A DNA stretch of 64,000 bases from Porticoccus hydrocarbonoclasticus MCTG13d (GCF_000744735.1 NZ_JQMM01000001.1:1302001-1366000); one strand, 5' to 3'. Shown: positions 1 to 8,911, numbered from the stretch's first letter. Made by a program: numbers and translations. The notes: generated by a model not told the origin, from the sequence alone.

Positions 1-338
1 TAGATCAGATCGGAACGCCCACCTATGCGGGTGATCTGGCTGTCTCGATAATCAGGTTGGCAGAAGCGGAAGCTGCCTCGGGCATTTACAATTATTCCGG
101 CGGGCGTGCCTGTAGCTGGTTTGAGTTCAGCCAGGCTATCTTTGCTTGTCTGGGTAAACTCAGACCAGAATGGCGGCTGCCCGAAGTCCTGCCCGTGACG
201 GCCGCTGAATATTCCAGTGTGGCCAGTCGCCCAGCTTATACTGTACTGGATGATGCGAAACTGCGGGCCTGCCTTCCCCAGTCAACCGGTGATTGGGAGC
301 TGGCCATTGAGTCACTGATGCCGGTGTTGGCAGAATGA
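1..338 (+). CDS. rmlD: dTDP-4-dehydrorhamnose reductase, 3' part only
   Basis: This is the C-terminal part of an RmlD-type SDR reductase, which makes dTDP-L-rhamnose from dTDP-4-keto-rhamnose with NAD(P)H. The reading frame is open from the window edge (first full codon at base 3) and begins DQIGTPTYAGDLA, the conserved C-terminal RmlD substrate-domain motif. It continues with GIYNYSGG and a SRPAYTVLDDAKL segment, close to the family's RPxxSxLDxxK ending. The nucleotide-binding N-terminus lies outside the window. A TTG at 57 could be mistaken for a start, but the conserved residues lie upstream of it. The gene precedes a flippase and manC, which fits rhamnose- and mannose-containing surface polysaccharide synthesis. 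The RmlD assignment is good; the exact nucleotide sugar is inferred. Confidence 0.85.
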   Translation, partial: DQIGTPTYAGDLAVSIIRLAEAEAASGIYNYSGGRACSWFEFSQAIFACLGKLRPEWRLPEVLPVTAAEYSSVASRPAYTVLDDAKLRACLPQSTGDWELAIESLMPVLAE

Positions 339-378
339 GTCCACAGCAACTCCGCACCTACGTTGCTTCAGGTGTCCC

Positions 379-1710
379 ATGGTAAATCGGTTTGGGTGTC
401 TGAAACGATGGATTGAGGATAACCCTCACTTCCGTGAGGTGTTGTTCGGCAGCTCGCTTGGCCTGTTTGTCAAGGTGCTGACAGCCATTCTCGCTTTCTT
501 GATGAATATCGTGATTGCCCGAAAACTTGGCCCCGCCGAGGCGGGGCTGTTCTTTCTCGGCTTTACGCTGGTTGTTCTGCTGGCCTCCGTGGGCCGTATG
601 GGGCTGGACAACAGTGTGATGCGGTTTGTGGCCCGCGCCCGCGTGGCCGGGGATACCGTAAAACTTCATGGACTCTACCGGAAGGCACTCTTGTGGGGTG
701 GTGGTCTCTGCCTGCTTTTTATGCTGGTATTGTTGGCATCCAATCAGTTGCTGGTCAATTTTGTATTCGAGCAGCCGGGATTTGGCGCTGTATTGCCGAT
801 CATGGTTATGGCCTTGCCTTTGGTGGGACTATATACCCTGCACGTTTTTGCCCTGTTGGGGCTGAAAAAAATCATTGCCGGTGTGATGGTTTTAACCGGT
901 ATTGTGCCTTTGACCATGTTGGCTGGCCTGCTCATTTTTCCCGTTACCCGGGCGCAGGAGGTAGCATGGGTCTACCTGGTTGGCTGTGCGCTGGCATTGG
1001 TCATCGGGGTGTTTTTTTGGCACAGGGCGGTGCCCGGTAAAGAACAGGGAGTAAAGCTGCCGGCCTTTCCCAGTGACCTGTTGTACGCTAGTTGTATGCC
1101 CTTGTGGGGCGTTGTAATTCTCGGGCAGGTTATTCAGTGGTCATCCCAACTTCTGATGGGTGTATGGGGTTCGGTCGAGGATGTGGCGCTGTTTGCTGTT
1201 GCCCAACGGACCGCCATGTTGATTGGTTTTGCCCTGTTTGCGGTCAATGCCAGCGCCGGACCGAAATTTGCCGCCCTGTACAGTCAGGGTAATATGGTGG
1301 GTCTGGAGCGAATAGCTCTGTGGTCAGTGCGGTTGATTTTGCTGGTGGCGGTACCGTCGCTGATCTTTATGATGGTTTTCCCTCAGTGGCTTATGGGGCT
1401 GTTCGGGCCGCAGTTCCGAGCAGCGTCTACGGCATTGATGATTCTGGCGGTTGGCCAGTTTATTGGCACTGCTGTGGGTTCTGTGGGTTCTTTGTTGAGT
1501 ATGACCGGCCACGAGCGCCAGCTGCGTTGGAATGTCTTTATCGGTGCCGTGCTAGGCGTTGGCCTGGGGGTCTTGTTGATTCCCGGTTATGGGCTGATCG
1601 GTGCAGCGATTGCGACTTCGGTTGCCGTCGCATCAAAAAACCTGCTGTGTGTTTATCAGGTCAACCAGTTGCTGGGTTTTAACACACTGGCCATCTGGCG
1701 AAAAATCTAG
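379..1710 (+). CDS. Wzx-like polysaccharide/oligosaccharide flippase
   Basis: A 443-residue integral membrane protein with about a dozen hydrophobic segments spread over its whole length, as in the polysaccharide-export (MOP/Wzx) superfamily. The N-terminus carries the usual family pattern: a first helix near residues 25-45, then RKLGPAEAGLFFLGFTL, in which a small charged loop precedes helix 2. Members move undecaprenyl-diphosphate-linked glycan units across the inner membrane. The gene sits 40 bases after rmlD and 35 bases before manC in the same direction, which supports a role in exporting the glycan made by this locus. The ATG at 379 has only a weak ribosome site (CAGGTG) just upstream. 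Substrate specificity cannot be read from the sequence. Confidence 0.8.
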   Translation: MVNRFGCLKRWIEDNPHFREVLFGSSLGLFVKVLTAILAFLMNIVIARKLGPAEAGLFFLGFTLVVLLASVGRMGLDNSVMRFVARARVAGDTVKLHGLYRKALLWGGGLCLLFMLVLLASNQLLVNFVFEQPGFGAVLPIMVMALPLVGLYTLHVFALLGLKKIIAGVMVLTGIVPLTMLAGLLIFPVTRAQEVAWVYLVGCALALVIGVFFWHRAVPGKEQGVKLPAFPSDLLYASCMPLWGVVILGQVIQWSSQLLMGVWGSVEDVALFAVAQRTAMLIGFALFAVNASAGPKFAALYSQGNMVGLERIALWSVRLILLVAVPSLIFMMVFPQWLMGLFGPQFRAASTALMILAVGQFIGTAVGSVGSLLSMTGHERQLRWNVFIGAVLGVGLGVLLIPGYGLIGAAIATSVAVASKNLLCVYQVNQLLGFNTLAIWRKI

Positions 1711-1745
1711 CATGGCCCGAGTTTCTTGTTTGAAGGGAGTATAAA

Positions 1746-3170
1746 GTGATGTCTCTTGTCCCCGTTGTGATGGCTGGTGGTTCAGGAACCCGGTTGTGGC
1801 CTCTGTCCCGGCAGTTGTATCCAAAACAGTTCCTGCCACTGTTGGGGGATGACACTATGCTGCAGGAAACCTACGGTCGTTTGCGAGCGTTAGACACACA
1901 ACCTGCTTTGTTTGTTTGTGGTGAAAGCCACCGGTTTATTGTGGCAGAACAGCTCAGGTCGACAGGTTGTGATCCGGCCATGATTCTGCTTGAGCCAGAG
2001 GGCAGGAACACGGCACCTGCGGTGGCGCTGGCAGCTTGTTATGCTCTGGAGCATGCCGGGGAGGGTGATGACCCGGTGTTGCTGGTATTGGCGGCAGATC
2101 ATGCAATACAGGATGTCGATGCATTTCAGGCGGCGGTGATCGCTGCCTTGCCCTTTGCCGAGCAAGGTAAGCTGGTGACTTTTGGTATCGTGCCGAGCAC
2201 ACCTGAAACAGGTTATGGCTATATAAAGTGTGGTGATTTGGTTGGTAACGGTCCTGCAAAAATAGTATCGAGGTTTGTAGAAAAACCGGCCAAAGTACTC
2301 GCCGAGCAATATCTGACCGAGGGCGGCTATCTCTGGAACAGTGGGATGTTTCTGTTCAGCGCGCGTCGTTATCTGGACGAGCTGCAAGCGCACAGTCCTG
2401 AAATTCTGTCGGTTTGCCAAAAAGCCATGTCATTGGCTTCGATAGACAGCGACTTTCTCAGACCCGATAAAGATATTTTTCTCGATTGCCCCGCGGATTC
2501 CATCGACTATGCCGTCATGGAAAAAACCCCCGATGCCGTGGTGGTGCCAATGAATTGTGGCTGGAGTGATGTGGGCTCTTGGTCGGCGCTTTGGGCTGAA
2601 TCTGAAAAAGATCTGTGCGGTAACACCCTGAAGGGTGATGTGATGGCGCTGGATACCCATGATTCGTTTATCCAGGCTGATCGAAAATTGATTGCGACGG
2701 TGGGCCTGCGGGACGTAGTGATCATCGAAAGTGACGATGCCATTCTGGTCGCCGATAAAAATCGCGTGCAAGAGGTCAAGAATATTGTTGACCAATTGCG
2801 AGAGGAAAAGCGTTCCGAAGCAGAGGCTCATCGCAAGGTTTTTCGACCCTGGGGGTATTACGACGCCATTGAAAATGGTGAACGTTTCCAGGTAAAGCGG
2901 ATTTTGGTCAAACCAGGTGGGCGGCTTTCCTTACAGATGCATCACCACCGGGCGGAACACTGGGTTGTGGTGAGTGGCACCGCGCTGGTGACAAAGGGCG
3001 AAGCGACCTTTCTGCTGTCGGAGAATGAATCGACATTTATTTCTATTGGCGAAACCCATCGCCTGGAAAACCCGGGGTCTATCCCTTTGGAGATCATCGA
3101 AGTACAGTCCGGGGGCTATCTCGGCGAGGACGATATCATCAGGTTTGAAGATATCTACAAGCGAAACTGA
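1746..3170 (+). CDS. manC: Mannose-1-phosphate guanylyltransferase / mannose-6-phosphate isomerase
   Basis: A bifunctional type II PMI/GMP of 474 residues, the usual length. Residues 9-25 form the nucleotidyltransferase signature AGGSGTRLWPLSR followed by PKQF. FVEKP lies near residue 178 and binds the sugar phosphate. The C-terminal cupin carries QMHHHRAEHWVVVSGTA near residue 397, the metal-binding PMI motif. The enzyme makes GDP-mannose for polysaccharide (AlgA/CpsB/ManC family). It follows the flippase by 35 bases with a GAAGGGAG-like ribosome site (about 1733-1740) before the ATG at 1749; a GTG at 1746 immediately precedes it, so the first codon is ambiguous by one. It converges with the minus-strand operon that ends at 3208. 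Whether its product feeds alginate-like, colanic-like or another glycan is not decidable here. Confidence 0.93.
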   Translation: MMSLVPVVMAGGSGTRLWPLSRQLYPKQFLPLLGDDTMLQETYGRLRALDTQPALFVCGESHRFIVAEQLRSTGCDPAMILLEPEGRNTAPAVALAACYALEHAGEGDDPVLLVLAADHAIQDVDAFQAAVIAALPFAEQGKLVTFGIVPSTPETGYGYIKCGDLVGNGPAKIVSRFVEKPAKVLAEQYLTEGGYLWNSGMFLFSARRYLDELQAHSPEILSVCQKAMSLASIDSDFLRPDKDIFLDCPADSIDYAVMEKTPDAVVVPMNCGWSDVGSWSALWAESEKDLCGNTLKGDVMALDTHDSFIQADRKLIATVGLRDVVIIESDDAILVADKNRVQEVKNIVDQLREEKRSEAEAHRKVFRPWGYYDAIENGERFQVKRILVKPGGRLSLQMHHHRAEHWVVVSGTALVTKGEATFLLSENESTFISIGETHRLENPGSIPLEIIEVQSGGYLGEDDIIRFEDIYKRN

Positions 3171-3207
3171 GGTGGTTTTTAAAGTGACGAAGCGGATTCA
3201 AACAAGG

Positions 3208-4731
3208 TTAATGACGCGTGAATATTTTTATATGATCGGGGATGTTCTCATCAACGTGTAATTCAAAATTCTGCTGAAAGTATTCATACACCCGGGGATG
3301 CGTGCGGGAAAAACGCAAATCATCTCGGCCATCCAGCAAAACATCGAAGATAATCGCCAGCTTTGCCCTGTTCGCAATCAGCTCCTGCATCATTTTTTCC
3401 TGCTTTTCTGGCGTGGCAGGGTAGACACAGTAGGTATCGTAGGCAGCGGGCTCTCTGTTGTAGAGTGCATAGAATCCCGGTATTGAGGGTGCAAAAAAAC
3501 ATTTTTCATCACTCCCCGAACGGCTATTGATAATGCTGTTCAGCTGTTCAAGCATGTCCGCCTGGGGTTGAGGCAGCAGAAAAAATTCGTTGTTCAGAAC
3601 AAGTTTTACATTGGTTTTTGGCTTGATCAGGCGCCGTGCGCTATTTTGTAGATTTTTATTATTCAGCAGAATTGAGCTGGCGGTCAGAAGCGCGAGAACA
3701 GACAGAACCACAGCCGGGGGAAATAACAGTGTGTTGAGGGCGACAATGACGATCAGGCATGGATGTATGCTCAGGCACAGGTGGTCAAAGTCACAGCGTG
3801 AATAGAGGTGATGGAAATACGTCATCCCCACAGTACTGCTACTGATGATGAGTGCAGGCGAATTTGGAGTCCTGTCGATCTGTAATAGCCCGATGACCAC
3901 GCCCGCCAGATAAATAAGAGGCAGGGTATTGAACAGCGCCTTGAACAGAATACGTTTGGCTGGAGGTTGATTTTTCCAATGGGGCGTTGGTCTCCCCAAA
4001 AAGGGCAGTGGTAGTGACAGATTGGTTGTCCCACGTTTAAAAATGGTCAGGACTTTTTCCCTCCAGTAGGCTTTGGCAAAGCCTGGATGTCGAACGGCAA
4101 TGTAAAGTAATGGTATCAGGCCAATCATTGTTCCGACTGAAAATACACTGCCTGTGACGAGGAAATCCAACTGCCCCGATATCAGGCATATAAGACAGAG
4201 GATGAGGAAGGCGGCACTGGCATAGATGCCCAGATTGAGACCAAGAAAATAGGCCAGGCCGTGGATGATGCCTGCGTAAAGCAGCGTTTTTCCACCCGGA
4301 TCGCTGAGTAGCAGGTAGCCACTGGCAATTGTCAGCAGGCAGGTCAATACCTCGAAACTCTTGTAGTAGGGCTGTAGCCAGAGATAAAGCAGTACTTGAG
4401 ATAGCGCCGTTGCATACCAGCTATTGCTGATCTGGAAGATGAGCCAGCCGCCAACTGATAGCGTGGCAATCATGACAAGTGACATGGCCAGCCGTTGTGC
4501 GTGGAAGGTTTGGCCGAACCGTTTCATAAACAGCCCAACCCATAGATACCTGCCCGGGTCATAGGCCCGAAAGTCCCGGATGGGAACCTTGCCTCGTGCA
4601 TATTGCTGTGCCCCAAAGCAGAGGTAGCCCTCGTCGGCAGTCTCCAGTTCGACGCGAATTCCCGGGAGCCATAGCAACAGAATAATGACCGCCGCAATGA
4701 ACATGCAGTAGAGAATACTTGCCTCATACAT
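3208..4731 (-). CDS. GT-C-type (GT39-like) membrane glycosyltransferase, function unassigned
   Basis: A 507-residue polytopic membrane protein. After the first transmembrane segment (residues 8-25) comes ETADEGYLCFGAQQYARGK, then RDFRAYDPGRY. This resembles the acidic first-loop motif of GT-C enzymes such as GT39/ArnT-like transferases, which use polyprenyl-phosphate sugars outside the membrane. Further hydrophobic segments fill roughly residues 70-330, and a soluble tail of about 170 residues follows. It is the last gene of a six-gene minus-strand operon that also contains a dolichol-phosphate-mannose-synthase-like GT2. A polyprenyl-P-sugar donor from that GT2 could therefore be used here; this is inference. 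I do not recognise a named family member. It could instead be a glycan polymerase-like protein. Confidence 0.6.
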   Translation of the reverse strand: MYEASILYCMFIAAVIILLLWLPGIRVELETADEGYLCFGAQQYARGKVPIRDFRAYDPGRYLWVGLFMKRFGQTFHAQRLAMSLVMIATLSVGGWLIFQISNSWYATALSQVLLYLWLQPYYKSFEVLTCLLTIASGYLLLSDPGGKTLLYAGIIHGLAYFLGLNLGIYASAAFLILCLICLISGQLDFLVTGSVFSVGTMIGLIPLLYIAVRHPGFAKAYWREKVLTIFKRGTTNLSLPLPFLGRPTPHWKNQPPAKRILFKALFNTLPLIYLAGVVIGLLQIDRTPNSPALIISSSTVGMTYFHHLYSRCDFDHLCLSIHPCLIVIVALNTLLFPPAVVLSVLALLTASSILLNNKNLQNSARRLIKPKTNVKLVLNNEFFLLPQPQADMLEQLNSIINSRSGSDEKCFFAPSIPGFYALYNREPAAYDTYCVYPATPEKQEKMMQELIANRAKLAIIFDVLLDGRDDLRFSRTHPRVYEYFQQNFELHVDENIPDHIKIFTRH

Positions 4732-4789
4732 GGTGTGGCTTTCCGGTCCTGGTGTCGATTCCGTTCATACTATGAATCTTTCCGGTTGC

Positions 4790-5530
4790 TCAAGCGGCTT
4801 TGGCTGAAATGAATTTGAACGCAGCTACGGGTTTCAGGAAGCCGATGCGATCAAATTGTTTTTCAAACCAGTTTCCCGGTCGCAGGTTTTTAAGGGGCGG
4901 AGGCAGAATCCCGTAGTTATAAATAGCAATGTCCTGAAAGCCTGCCGCAGTTAATGCCGCTGTGAGTTTGGCATCTGTCAGATTGAGAATGCCTTTTTCG
5001 GCTTTCCAGCGCATGGTGGGAGACAGGAATATCTGCAGGTAATAGAAGGGACAAAAGGGGTTAACATCAACAAAAAGTATTCGTCCGTCCGGTTTAAGCA
5101 GTTGTTTCATGCCGACAAATGCATTTTTGATATCAATAAGATGATGGAGCATAAAAAAGCCGGTAATGGCATCAAACTGGCCGTGCAGTGATGCCGGTGG
5201 TATCAGAACGTCCCCGCAATGGGTGGCGACATCAATACCTTCCGGACAGGCGGATACCAGCTTTTCCAGCAGAAAGGGGGAAAGATCGAAACCCTCGATA
5301 TCGACCCCCTCACGGCGCAGCGGGATCGTGAATTTACCCATGCCGCAGCCGACGTCCAGCACCTTGTCGCCCTGTTGGAGCAGGTCGCTGTCGAGCACTC
5401 GCCTGACATGGGCCGCAATGTAGTTGGAGCTGCCCGGTAGCATACGCCAGTTCTGTTGCTGTGTTCGCGATTCATAGTAATCGCGCTGAACCAGGTTGTG
5501 CGTTTGCTGATAACTGTCGTCATTATTCAT
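4790..5530 (-). CDS. Class I SAM-dependent methyltransferase
   Basis: 246 residues with the Rossmann methyltransferase motif I at about residues 57-66 (KVLDVGCGMGKF), an acidic motif II (IEGFDLSP), and FFMLHHLIDIKN followed by LKPDGRILFVDVNP for motifs post-II/III. The N-terminus (QQTHNLVQRDYYES) and C-terminus lack other domains. The substrate cannot be read off. Its place between a GT2 gene (6 bases upstream) and a GT-C-like membrane transferase suggests it modifies a sugar or a lipid-linked intermediate of the same pathway. It is one of two methyltransferases in this operon and the two are clearly different proteins. Confidence 0.8.
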   Translation of the reverse strand: MNNDDSYQQTHNLVQRDYYESRTQQQNWRMLPGSSNYIAAHVRRVLDSDLLQQGDKVLDVGCGMGKFTIPLRREGVDIEGFDLSPFLLEKLVSACPEGIDVATHCGDVLIPPASLHGQFDAITGFFMLHHLIDIKNAFVGMKQLLKPDGRILFVDVNPFCPFYYLQIFLSPTMRWKAEKGILNLTDAKLTAALTAAGFQDIAIYNYGILPPPLKNLRPGNWFEKQFDRIGFLKPVAAFKFISAKAA

Positions 5531-5536
5531 AGTTGT

Positions 5537-6235
5537 TCACTCAAGTAGGCATTTGATATTTGAGAGGGCAGTTTTGAGGCGCATTGCCGATGTGTATGAA
5601 GAGGTGCCATGTGTTCGTTGTTCACGTTCAAACGGCAGTGTGCTGATAGCAAGCCTTGCCTTGCAGATGAGGCCTGGCAGGTAAAAACGTTTTGTCTCGA
5701 AGCCGAGTACGCTACGGACCATGGCGCAATCCATCAGCACAAAACAACCTGCACCCTTGGGCAGATTGACCATCCGGCGGACCAGCCATTTGAAGACTCT
5801 GGATGTGTTCATCCTCCCAGCACTCTGATAGGGGTTGGAGCGGACTGCAAAAACGGCATTGATTTGCTGGGCAATAATTTTCTCATATAGATTGGGAATG
5901 ATTTCGGGGGGATCTTGCAAGTCCGCATCCATAACGGCCACATAATCGCTGTTGCTATTTTTTAGTCCGGTGCGAATGGCCTCCTGTTGCCCCCGGTTGT
6001 GGTCATGTCGAATGATCCTGATGGTAGGGTGATGGCTTTTCAGGTTTTGAATAATCTCGTGGGAGTTATCCGGGCTGGCATCATCAATAAATAGCAGCTG
6101 TAGCTCGATCTCCAGAGGGATACAGGCCCGCTCCAGTCGTGTTACCAGTTCGGGAATACTGGCTTCGTTGCGGTAGATGGGAAGGACAATCGCGAGCGAA
6201 GTCTTATGCGCAACGTGGCAGGGGTCAAGTTCCAT
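5537..6235 (-). CDS. Family 2 glycosyltransferase (DPM1/polyprenyl-phosphate sugar synthase-like)
   Basis: A GT-A fold transferase of 232 residues. SLAIVLPIYRNEASIPELV starts the nucleotide-binding domain, FIDDASPDNS follows, and MDADLQDPPEIIP (near residue 101) holds the metal-binding DxD with the QDPPE signature typical of DPM1/GtrB-type enzymes that charge polyprenyl phosphate. Unlike GtrB it has no C-terminal pair of transmembrane helices, so it would be soluble or peripheral like DPM1 of some archaea and eukaryotes. The start overlaps the 3' end of the upstream SDR gene by 11 bases. Together with the GT-C-like gene downstream it would make a donor/acceptor pair; this pairing is inferred from context. 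Confidence 0.82.
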   Translation of the reverse strand: MELDPCHVAHKTSLAIVLPIYRNEASIPELVTRLERACIPLEIELQLLFIDDASPDNSHEIIQNLKSHHPTIRIIRHDHNRGQQEAIRTGLKNSNSDYVAVMDADLQDPPEIIPNLYEKIIAQQINAVFAVRSNPYQSAGRMNTSRVFKWLVRRMVNLPKGAGCFVLMDCAMVRSVLGFETKRFYLPGLICKARLAISTLPFEREQRTHGTSSYTSAMRLKTALSNIKCLLE

Positions 6236-7157
6236 GGCTTTTCATCCAGTCTATGGTCTGCGACAGTCCTTCTTGAAAGTCCATGGATACTTTCCACCCG
6301 AGTACATTGCGCATCTTGTCGACATTGGCAAACCAGTTGTCGCGATCCCACTCTCTTTTAGCGAAGGCACCCGATTGTATGGAGGGCTTTTTCCCAAGAA
6401 TCGAGGCAATGGTGTTGACGATGTCTTCGTTGCTGATTTTACAACCGCTGGCGATATTGAAAATATCCCCATAGCCGCACGACTGGGCCGCCAGTAGGCA
6501 GGCATTCACTACATCATCGATGTGGACGGGATCGTGTGTGCACCCCGGATCGGTAAGCTTTACCGGTTTGTCATTGAGGATATTGTGGATAGCAGTGGGA
6601 ATCAGTCGACTGTCTGATTCCAAAGGCCCGTAGACGTGGAACAGTCGCAATATGGCGATCGGAATTTTTCGTGATTTTGACAGGCTTTGTAATAACTGGC
6701 TCCCGGCGAGTTTGGCGCCCCCGTACAGGGTACAGGGTTCGGGTAAGTCCGTTTCAGTAATGGGGCCGGGCAGATTGCCATATTCAGTAGAACTGCCACA
6801 GTGTACAAACGCTTTTAAATGTGACCCCTGAACAGACTCTAGCAAATTAACCAGCGCCAGGGTATTGAGTTGAATCGTTGCTGTCACATCGTTGTAGTTG
6901 CGGTTAACGGCTGTGTTGAAGACGTAGTGGGGGCGTATTGCCTGGAGCTGTTGCTGGACAGTGGTCAGTTCACACAAGTCCATTTCAATCGGCGTGGGTC
7001 TGGTTTTCAAGTGATCGAACCGGTAAGTATCAGAACTCTGGCGTACCTGTGCAAAAACCTCTGCGCCCTGTTTTTCAAGGGCCTTGACCAGGTGGGCGCC
7101 GACAAAACCATTGGCGCCGGTAACCAGTACAGTTTTGTTGGTAAAGGTATCCTTCAT
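6225..7157 (-). CDS. NAD-dependent epimerase/dehydratase (extended SDR)
   Basis: 310 residues. The N-terminal TVLVTGANGFVGAHL carries the GxxGxxG dinucleotide-binding motif of extended SDRs. A serine-containing VHCGSSTEYG and YGGAKLAG supply the Ser and YxxxK catalytic residues. HVYGPLESDSRLIP and HDPVHIDDVVNACLLA are typical of nucleotide-sugar epimerases and dehydratases, and the length is normal. It probably converts an NDP-hexose of this glycan pathway; the specific reaction is unknown. Its ATG overlaps the stop of the upstream aldolase gene (ATGA at 7157-7154), so the two are translationally coupled. Confidence 0.85.
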   Translation of the reverse strand: MKDTFTNKTVLVTGANGFVGAHLVKALEKQGAEVFAQVRQSSDTYRFDHLKTRPTPIEMDLCELTTVQQQLQAIRPHYVFNTAVNRNYNDVTATIQLNTLALVNLLESVQGSHLKAFVHCGSSTEYGNLPGPITETDLPEPCTLYGGAKLAGSQLLQSLSKSRKIPIAILRLFHVYGPLESDSRLIPTAIHNILNDKPVKLTDPGCTHDPVHIDDVVNACLLAAQSCGYGDIFNIASGCKISNEDIVNTIASILGKKPSIQSGAFAKREWDRDNWFANVDKMRNVLGWKVSMDFQEGLSQTIDWMKSHGT

Positions 7158-7948
7158 GTGAGTGTCTTGACCAATTCTGAAAGCTGTAGCTGGTCAGCCA
7201 GATGATCGCTGGCTATCTGCGAGGCATTCCGCTGCCTGGTTTTGTGCATTTCCACCTGAATAGCCGGTATGGCTTTCGAGGCGGGGACCTTCTGGCTGTC
7301 GGAGAAAAACGAGCGTCGCAGGAACGAGAACTGGCAGTCCAGCCGTGCCAGCTCATGAAAAAAGTAATCGACGGGGAGTGGGTGCCCGAGGCCCGGGAGA
7401 GTCAGTCCGCCGAATCCGAATGCTGCATGCCGAATTTGCTGACGAATTGTGTCGACGGTGCCGTCGGCAAGCACATGGAACAGCGTTGGCTTTCCCTGCG
7501 TAATATGCAGGTCATTCAGCCCGACAAATACTCTCCGGACATCGTGATTATTGACTACAGGCGCGAGGTCCAGGGCTTCGGTGGTTTCAATCATCAAGCC
7601 GATGGCGAGTCGCCCATCAACCTGGCTGAATACCTGTTCGATTTCCTGGCGGGTTCTTATCATTGGCACCAGTATTTCATCGGCACCGGCATCAATCACA
7701 CGGTCAATTTCATTTGCAGAACCCGGATCAATGGCATTTATACGGCAAATAACGTTAATGCCCATTGCCTTCAGATTGTTAATGTCTTCCAGTGTGTGTT
7801 GATTGATCTGTGTGTTGTAACTGGCCTGTCGCTCATGCTTCCCTTTGACTTCAAGGTCAACAACCACACCGCGACATCCTGCTTCGATGCAGTCCATATC
7901 TGACGTTGCGTCCCTGTGAAAGACGAACAGATCGAAGTCTTTTCCCAT
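7154..7948 (-). CDS. HpcH/HpaI-type aldolase (citrate lyase beta-like)
   Basis: A TIM-barrel class II aldolase of the HpcH/HpaI/CitE superfamily, 264 residues from the chosen start. Arg69 (in CRIN), Glu121 (in MIETTEAL) and Asp146 (in FVGLNDL) occupy the places of the catalytic Arg and the two metal ligands of HpaI, with the same spacing of about 25 residues between the acids. The start was placed at the ATG 7946-7948 because AAGAGAAAG stands just before it and the gene then begins 12 bases after the upstream methyltransferase stop. A longer frame to 8029 would overlap that gene by 70 bases. Members cleave or form pyruvate- or acetyl-CoA-type C-C bonds. An aldolase inside a glycan operon is unusual, and its substrate is unknown. 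Confidence 0.75.
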   Translation of the reverse strand: MGKDFDLFVFHRDATSDMDCIEAGCRGVVVDLEVKGKHERQASYNTQINQHTLEDINNLKAMGINVICRINAIDPGSANEIDRVIDAGADEILVPMIRTRQEIEQVFSQVDGRLAIGLMIETTEALDLAPVVNNHDVRRVFVGLNDLHITQGKPTLFHVLADGTVDTIRQQIRHAAFGFGGLTLPGLGHPLPVDYFFHELARLDCQFSFLRRSFFSDSQKVPASKAIPAIQVEMHKTRQRNASQIASDHLADQLQLSELVKTLT

Positions 7949-7959
7949 CTCACTTTCTC

Positions 7960-8691
7960 TTAACACTTTTGTGCTACAACCACCAGGCTGGATCCCCAGG
8001 GAAACTTGGCCCCTCTCTTTGCCAGCCAATTTTCGATCATCGAAATTTTTAGTAAAACGTGATTGGTGATTTTGCCGGGGTTTTCTTCATATGCCTGAAA
8101 TTGCCTTTTCTTCCATAAAAATCTGGAAATCACGACGAGGGGGAATAATAAAAACTGGTAGTAATTGACATATCTGATGGTGAATCCAGCCTGTTCGAGG
8201 ATCTGGGTGAGGGTCGTTTTGGTGTAGCGCCTTTTATGGCCGGCCTGGATGTCCCGATTGCTCCAGAGCCAGGGTTGTGCCGGGACAGTGATAATTAATA
8301 TTGAGTTGGATTTGAGTGTGCGAGAGAGTTCTCGCAGCATTTTGTGATCGTCAACATGCTCGAGCACATCAAGCGATGTCATCATGTCCACTGATTTATT
8401 TCCCAGCGGTAACTCCTGAACATCTCCGGCTATGAGCTGTGTGTCAGGTGCCAGGGTTTTCATCTGGGGAGAGAGCAGTACCAGACGATCAATGCCGACC
8501 AGGTGTTCACCGTAGGTTTGCAAATGTGTCAGGTTATAGCCGGAGCCGCAACCAATATCAGCGAGGGTTTCAACCGGCTTTGGGCAGAATCTCCGGATCA
8601 GCTCCAGTACCATTGAGCGTCGGGCGCAGAACCAGAAGTGCGTCTGTTCCGTTCGCACTAGCATTTCATAGCGATCTGGCGTGAATTCCAT
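7960..8691 (-). CDS. Class I SAM-dependent methyltransferase
   Basis: 243 residues. Motif I is LADIGCGSGYNLTHL (around residues 43-57), followed by an acidic motif VGIDRL, then MTSLDVLEHVDDHKMLRELSRTLKSNSILIITVPA, the usual type-11 methyltransferase pattern. The N-terminal HFWFCARRSMVLELI is common among methyltransferases in polysaccharide loci. The C-terminus contains a hydrophobic stretch (YQFLLFPLVVISRFLW) that may associate with membrane or lipid. It is the first gene of the six-gene minus-strand operon. The substrate is unknown. Confidence 0.8.
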   Translation of the reverse strand: MEFTPDRYEMLVRTEQTHFWFCARRSMVLELIRRFCPKPVETLADIGCGSGYNLTHLQTYGEHLVGIDRLVLLSPQMKTLAPDTQLIAGDVQELPLGNKSVDMMTSLDVLEHVDDHKMLRELSRTLKSNSILIITVPAQPWLWSNRDIQAGHKRRYTKTTLTQILEQAGFTIRYVNYYQFLLFPLVVISRFLWKKRQFQAYEENPGKITNHVLLKISMIENWLAKRGAKFPWGSSLVVVAQKC

Positions 8692-8905
8692 TATTAGCTT
8701 ATTTTTATCGGCGATTGCCCCATTCTATCTGTATGCCATCAGAGTGCATAGATATGCCTTTGGGTGGTGCCATGTTATATAGCCCGGGCACCTAGAGGGT
8801 ATTTAGCCTGGATTGTCCAAGTTGGGGCCTCGTGCATGGCCAAATATTAATTTGGTTGATCGCAAACACGCCCTGGCTACCCTACTTATTCCTTTGTCAG
8901 CCCTT

Positions 8906-8911
8906 TATAAT
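8906..8911 (+). promoter_or_regulatory. Candidate -10 element for yajR
   Basis: A perfect TATAAT stands 32 bases before the chosen yajR ATG. The hexamer 17 bases upstream (TACTTA, 8883-8888) is a poor -35, so the assignment rests mostly on the -10. Confidence 0.35.
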
